A DNA stretch of 7,989 nucleotides from Clostridia bacterium (GTDB lineage: Bacteria > Bacillota > Clostridia > UMGS1883), in assembly GCA_021202495.1 (NCBI GenBank), contig JAJQCX010000140.1:1-7989 (forward strand). Reading direction: 5' to 3'. A program made the position numbers and the translations under genes. The notes beneath the pieces are model-generated. The model was not told where the DNA came from. It searched no databases and saw only the letters and a program-made list of their open reading frames with translations. Below are positions 6,727 through 7,989 of the stretch, piece by piece (positions within the stretch are counted from its first letter, which is position 1; every line of letters begins with the position of its first letter).

Positions 6727-7725
6727 TTATTCAATAGCGATATAATCGTCGGGGATTGCAATACCGAGCTCTTCGGCAATCTCAGCGTTGTACTTCTTCT
6801 GTACGTCCTCATCAAATTGAATGGGCATTGTCGAAATGTCAGCACCTTCAACAAGGATTTCATAAGCCATTTCGCCCGTCTTATATCCGATGTTGTAGTA
6901 GCTTATCGAAAGCGTAGCCACGCCGCAGCCTTCCGCTATGCCTTCCTCACCCGCTACAATCGGAACACCCGCAGGACGGCAAATGCTGTCGATTGTCTCG
7001 GTTGCGGCAGCAGCCGTGTTGTCTGTCGGAACGTAGATAACGTCGCTTGTCTGGCACGCTGCCGTAGCAACGGTTGCAAGGTCGTTGGAATCCGAGAACG
7101 GGTAGCGTGTGCATGTTATGCCCGCTTCCTCAAGATATGCCTCTACGTTTTCAATCTGATAAACCGAATTTGCCTCAGCCGAGCAGTAAAGAAGACCTAC
7201 ATTCTGTGCCTCGGGGAACAGTTCAAGAATCATTTCAGCCTGCTGATCAAGCGGAGCCAAGTCGCTCGTACCGGAAATGTTTCCGCCGACCGTTCCGTCG
7301 TAATCGTCAAGCTCAAGCGCCGTCTGATAGTCGGTAATGCTTGTGCCGAGAATCGGAATTTCGTCGGTTGCCGCCGCAGCCGCCTGCAAAGCCGCCGTAG
7401 CGTTCGCGAAAATCAAATCAACATTCGAAGATACAAAACCGTTTACAATAGTTGCGCACTGTGCCGAATCGCCCGAAGCGTTCTGTTCATTGAACACAAC
7501 ACTGTCGCCAAGCAGTTCGGTAAGAGCATCCTTAAAGCCCTGTGTCGCAAGGTCAAGCGCGTCATGCTGAACAAGCTGTACAATACCGATAGAGTATGTA
7601 GTTTCAGCCTCAGCCGCGTCCGTTGCATCGTCGGCATCTGTCGAATCGGTCGTTCCGCCGCAAGCCGCAAGCGCGAATACCATCGTCAGTGCCAACAGAA
7701 GTGAAAGAATTTTTTTCATTTTCAT
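6727..7725 (-). CDS. ABC importer solute-binding lipoprotein (ABC_sub_bind family, TrpX-like)
   Basis: A 332-residue lipoprotein that captures substrate outside the cell for the downstream permease and ATPase. The signal MKMKKILSLLLALTMVFALAAC ends in a clear lipobox (LAAC, lipidated C22), followed by an acidic Asp/Thr/Ala linker (23-44). The mature part matches the ABC_sub_bind (PF04392, COG2984) two-lobe fold: YSIGIVQLVQHDALD, GFKDAL, LIFANATAALQAAAAAT, PILGTSITD, NVGLLYCSAEANS, DVIYVPTDNT, GVPIVAGEEG and the late ISYYNIGYKTGEMA. Some members of this family bind tryptophan (TrpX of streptococci), and others have other or unknown ligands, so the substrate is left open. The start at 7725 lies about 9 nt after AAGGGA; the longer start at 7749 lacks a site and does not begin a signal peptide, while 7719 is a close alternative. 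A sigma-A promoter lies 55 nt upstream. I see no T-box leader. Confidence 0.92.
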   Translation of the reverse strand: MKMKKILSLLLALTMVFALAACGGTTDSTDADDATDAAEAETTYSIGIVQLVQHDALDLATQGFKDALTELLGDSVVFNEQNASGDSAQCATIVNGFVSSNVDLIFANATAALQAAAAATDEIPILGTSITDYQTALELDDYDGTVGGNISGTSDLAPLDQQAEMILELFPEAQNVGLLYCSAEANSVYQIENVEAYLEEAGITCTRYPFSDSNDLATVATAACQTSDVIYVPTDNTAAAATETIDSICRPAGVPIVAGEEGIAEGCGVATLSISYYNIGYKTGEMAYEILVEGADISTMPIQFDEDVQKKYNAEIAEELGIAIPDDYIAIE

Positions 7726-7753
7726 TTGTCTTCGTCCCTTCAAATTCATTTTA

Positions 7754-7772
7754 AATGTTCTTTACAAACATT
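7754..7772. promoter_or_regulatory. Operator-like inverted repeat at the importer operon start
   Basis: AATGTT and AACATT form perfect 6-bp arms around 7 nt, just downstream of the predicted -10 and covering the expected transcript start near 7772. The placement fits a repressor operator, but the arms are short and AT-rich and could be chance. Confidence 0.35.
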
Positions 7773-7778
7773 AAATAC

Positions 7779-7807
7779 AGTATATATCTTTTGCTCACAA
7801 AAGTCAA
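7779..7807 (-). promoter_or_regulatory. Sigma-A promoter of the ABC importer operon
   Basis: On the minus strand TTGACT (7802-7807) and TATACT (7779-7784), each five of six to consensus, are separated by exactly 17 nt. Transcription would begin near 7772 and give a leader of about 46 nt, too short for a T-box or other large riboswitch. Confidence 0.8.
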
Positions 7808-7923
7808 TGAAAATTTCTCTCTGTATAAAAAATTTTAATTCGACGTCAAACCCGAATATCTCCGCCTTTGAATAACGATTTTAATATTGACAAAACACCC
7901 TCCATCAAACGCCGCCAAAAGTG

Positions 7924-7946
7924 AAAAAATACCGGTTTTATCCGGT
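7924..7946 (-). terminator. Weak terminator-like hairpin for an upstream gene outside the window
   Basis: On the minus strand ACCGG and CCGGT form a 5-bp GC-rich stem around a 6-nt loop, followed by A and six T. The stem is short. It would end transcription entering from beyond 7989. The remaining bases up to 7989 show no gene that I can support. Confidence 0.4.
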
Positions 7947-7989
7947 GTAATTGGTTTATAATTCCAGCATTTGAAACAAAATGTTAGAA

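Noticed and set aside
7726..7749. Longer start at 7749 for the solute-binding protein
   Set aside because: No ribosome site before it, while AAGGGA is well spaced for 7725, which begins a typical lipoprotein signal.
7846..7905. Small minus-strand frame encoding MEGVLSILKSLFKGGDIRV, with a possible TTG start after GGAGG
   Set aside because: No promoter, very short, not recognisable, and it lies upstream of the importer promoter. I cannot tell it from chance.
7887..7962. Plus-strand TTGACA (7887-7892) and TATAAT (7957-7962) as a divergent promoter
   Set aside because: The two boxes are 64 nt apart and neither has a partner at 16-18 nt.

Overview
The window looks like chromosomal DNA from a low-to-mid GC, Gram-positive-type anaerobe, most likely a gut Clostridia relative. 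The reasons are strong AGGAGG-type ribosome binding sites, a lipoprotein-type solute-binding protein, an S-layer-homology (SLH) surface protein, and rho-independent terminators with T tracts. This assignment is an inference; there is no rRNA or marker gene to confirm it. Every gene I can support lies on the minus strand. The long plus-strand reading frames are antisense shadows of these genes.

Read in the direction of transcription (high to low coordinates), the window starts with an intergenic stretch that holds a weak terminator for an off-window gene and a good sigma-A promoter (7779-7807). This promoter drives a three-gene ABC importer: a lipoprotein solute-binding protein (6727-7725), a membrane permease (5665-6600) and an ATPase (4878-5672). 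The set matches the COG2984/COG4120/COG1101 type of importer, which includes the TrpXYZ tryptophan transporter. A strong hairpin between the first and second genes probably lowers permease/ATPase expression relative to the binding protein. The permease and ATPase overlap by 8 nt. The unit ends at a terminator (4815-4854) that sits only about 15 nt before the start codon of the next gene, mntP (4246-4800), a manganese exporter of the MntP family.

The second half encodes two exported, probably surface-associated proteins, each with its own predicted extended -10 promoter. The first (1930-4116) carries a signal peptide, three SLH domains, a Glu/Met/Gly-rich linker with a 21-bp tandem repeat, and a long Ser/Thr/Asn/Gly-rich domain that looks like a parallel beta-helix. 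The second (1-1642, 3' end outside the window) carries a signal peptide, a LamG/concanavalin-like domain and a GLUG-like segment. It is interrupted right after its signal peptide by a run of ten G residues, which puts the signal peptide out of frame with an otherwise open 512-codon frame.

The G10 tract is the most notable signal in the window. A length of 9 (or 12) would join signal peptide and adhesin-like body, so this may be a phase-variable on/off switch, although a homopolymer assembly error or a recent mutation is also possible. Between the two surface genes lies a small repeat cluster: a perfect 9-bp palindrome followed by 7-bp tandem repeats. I see no CRISPR array, RNA gene, insertion sequence or complete riboswitch.
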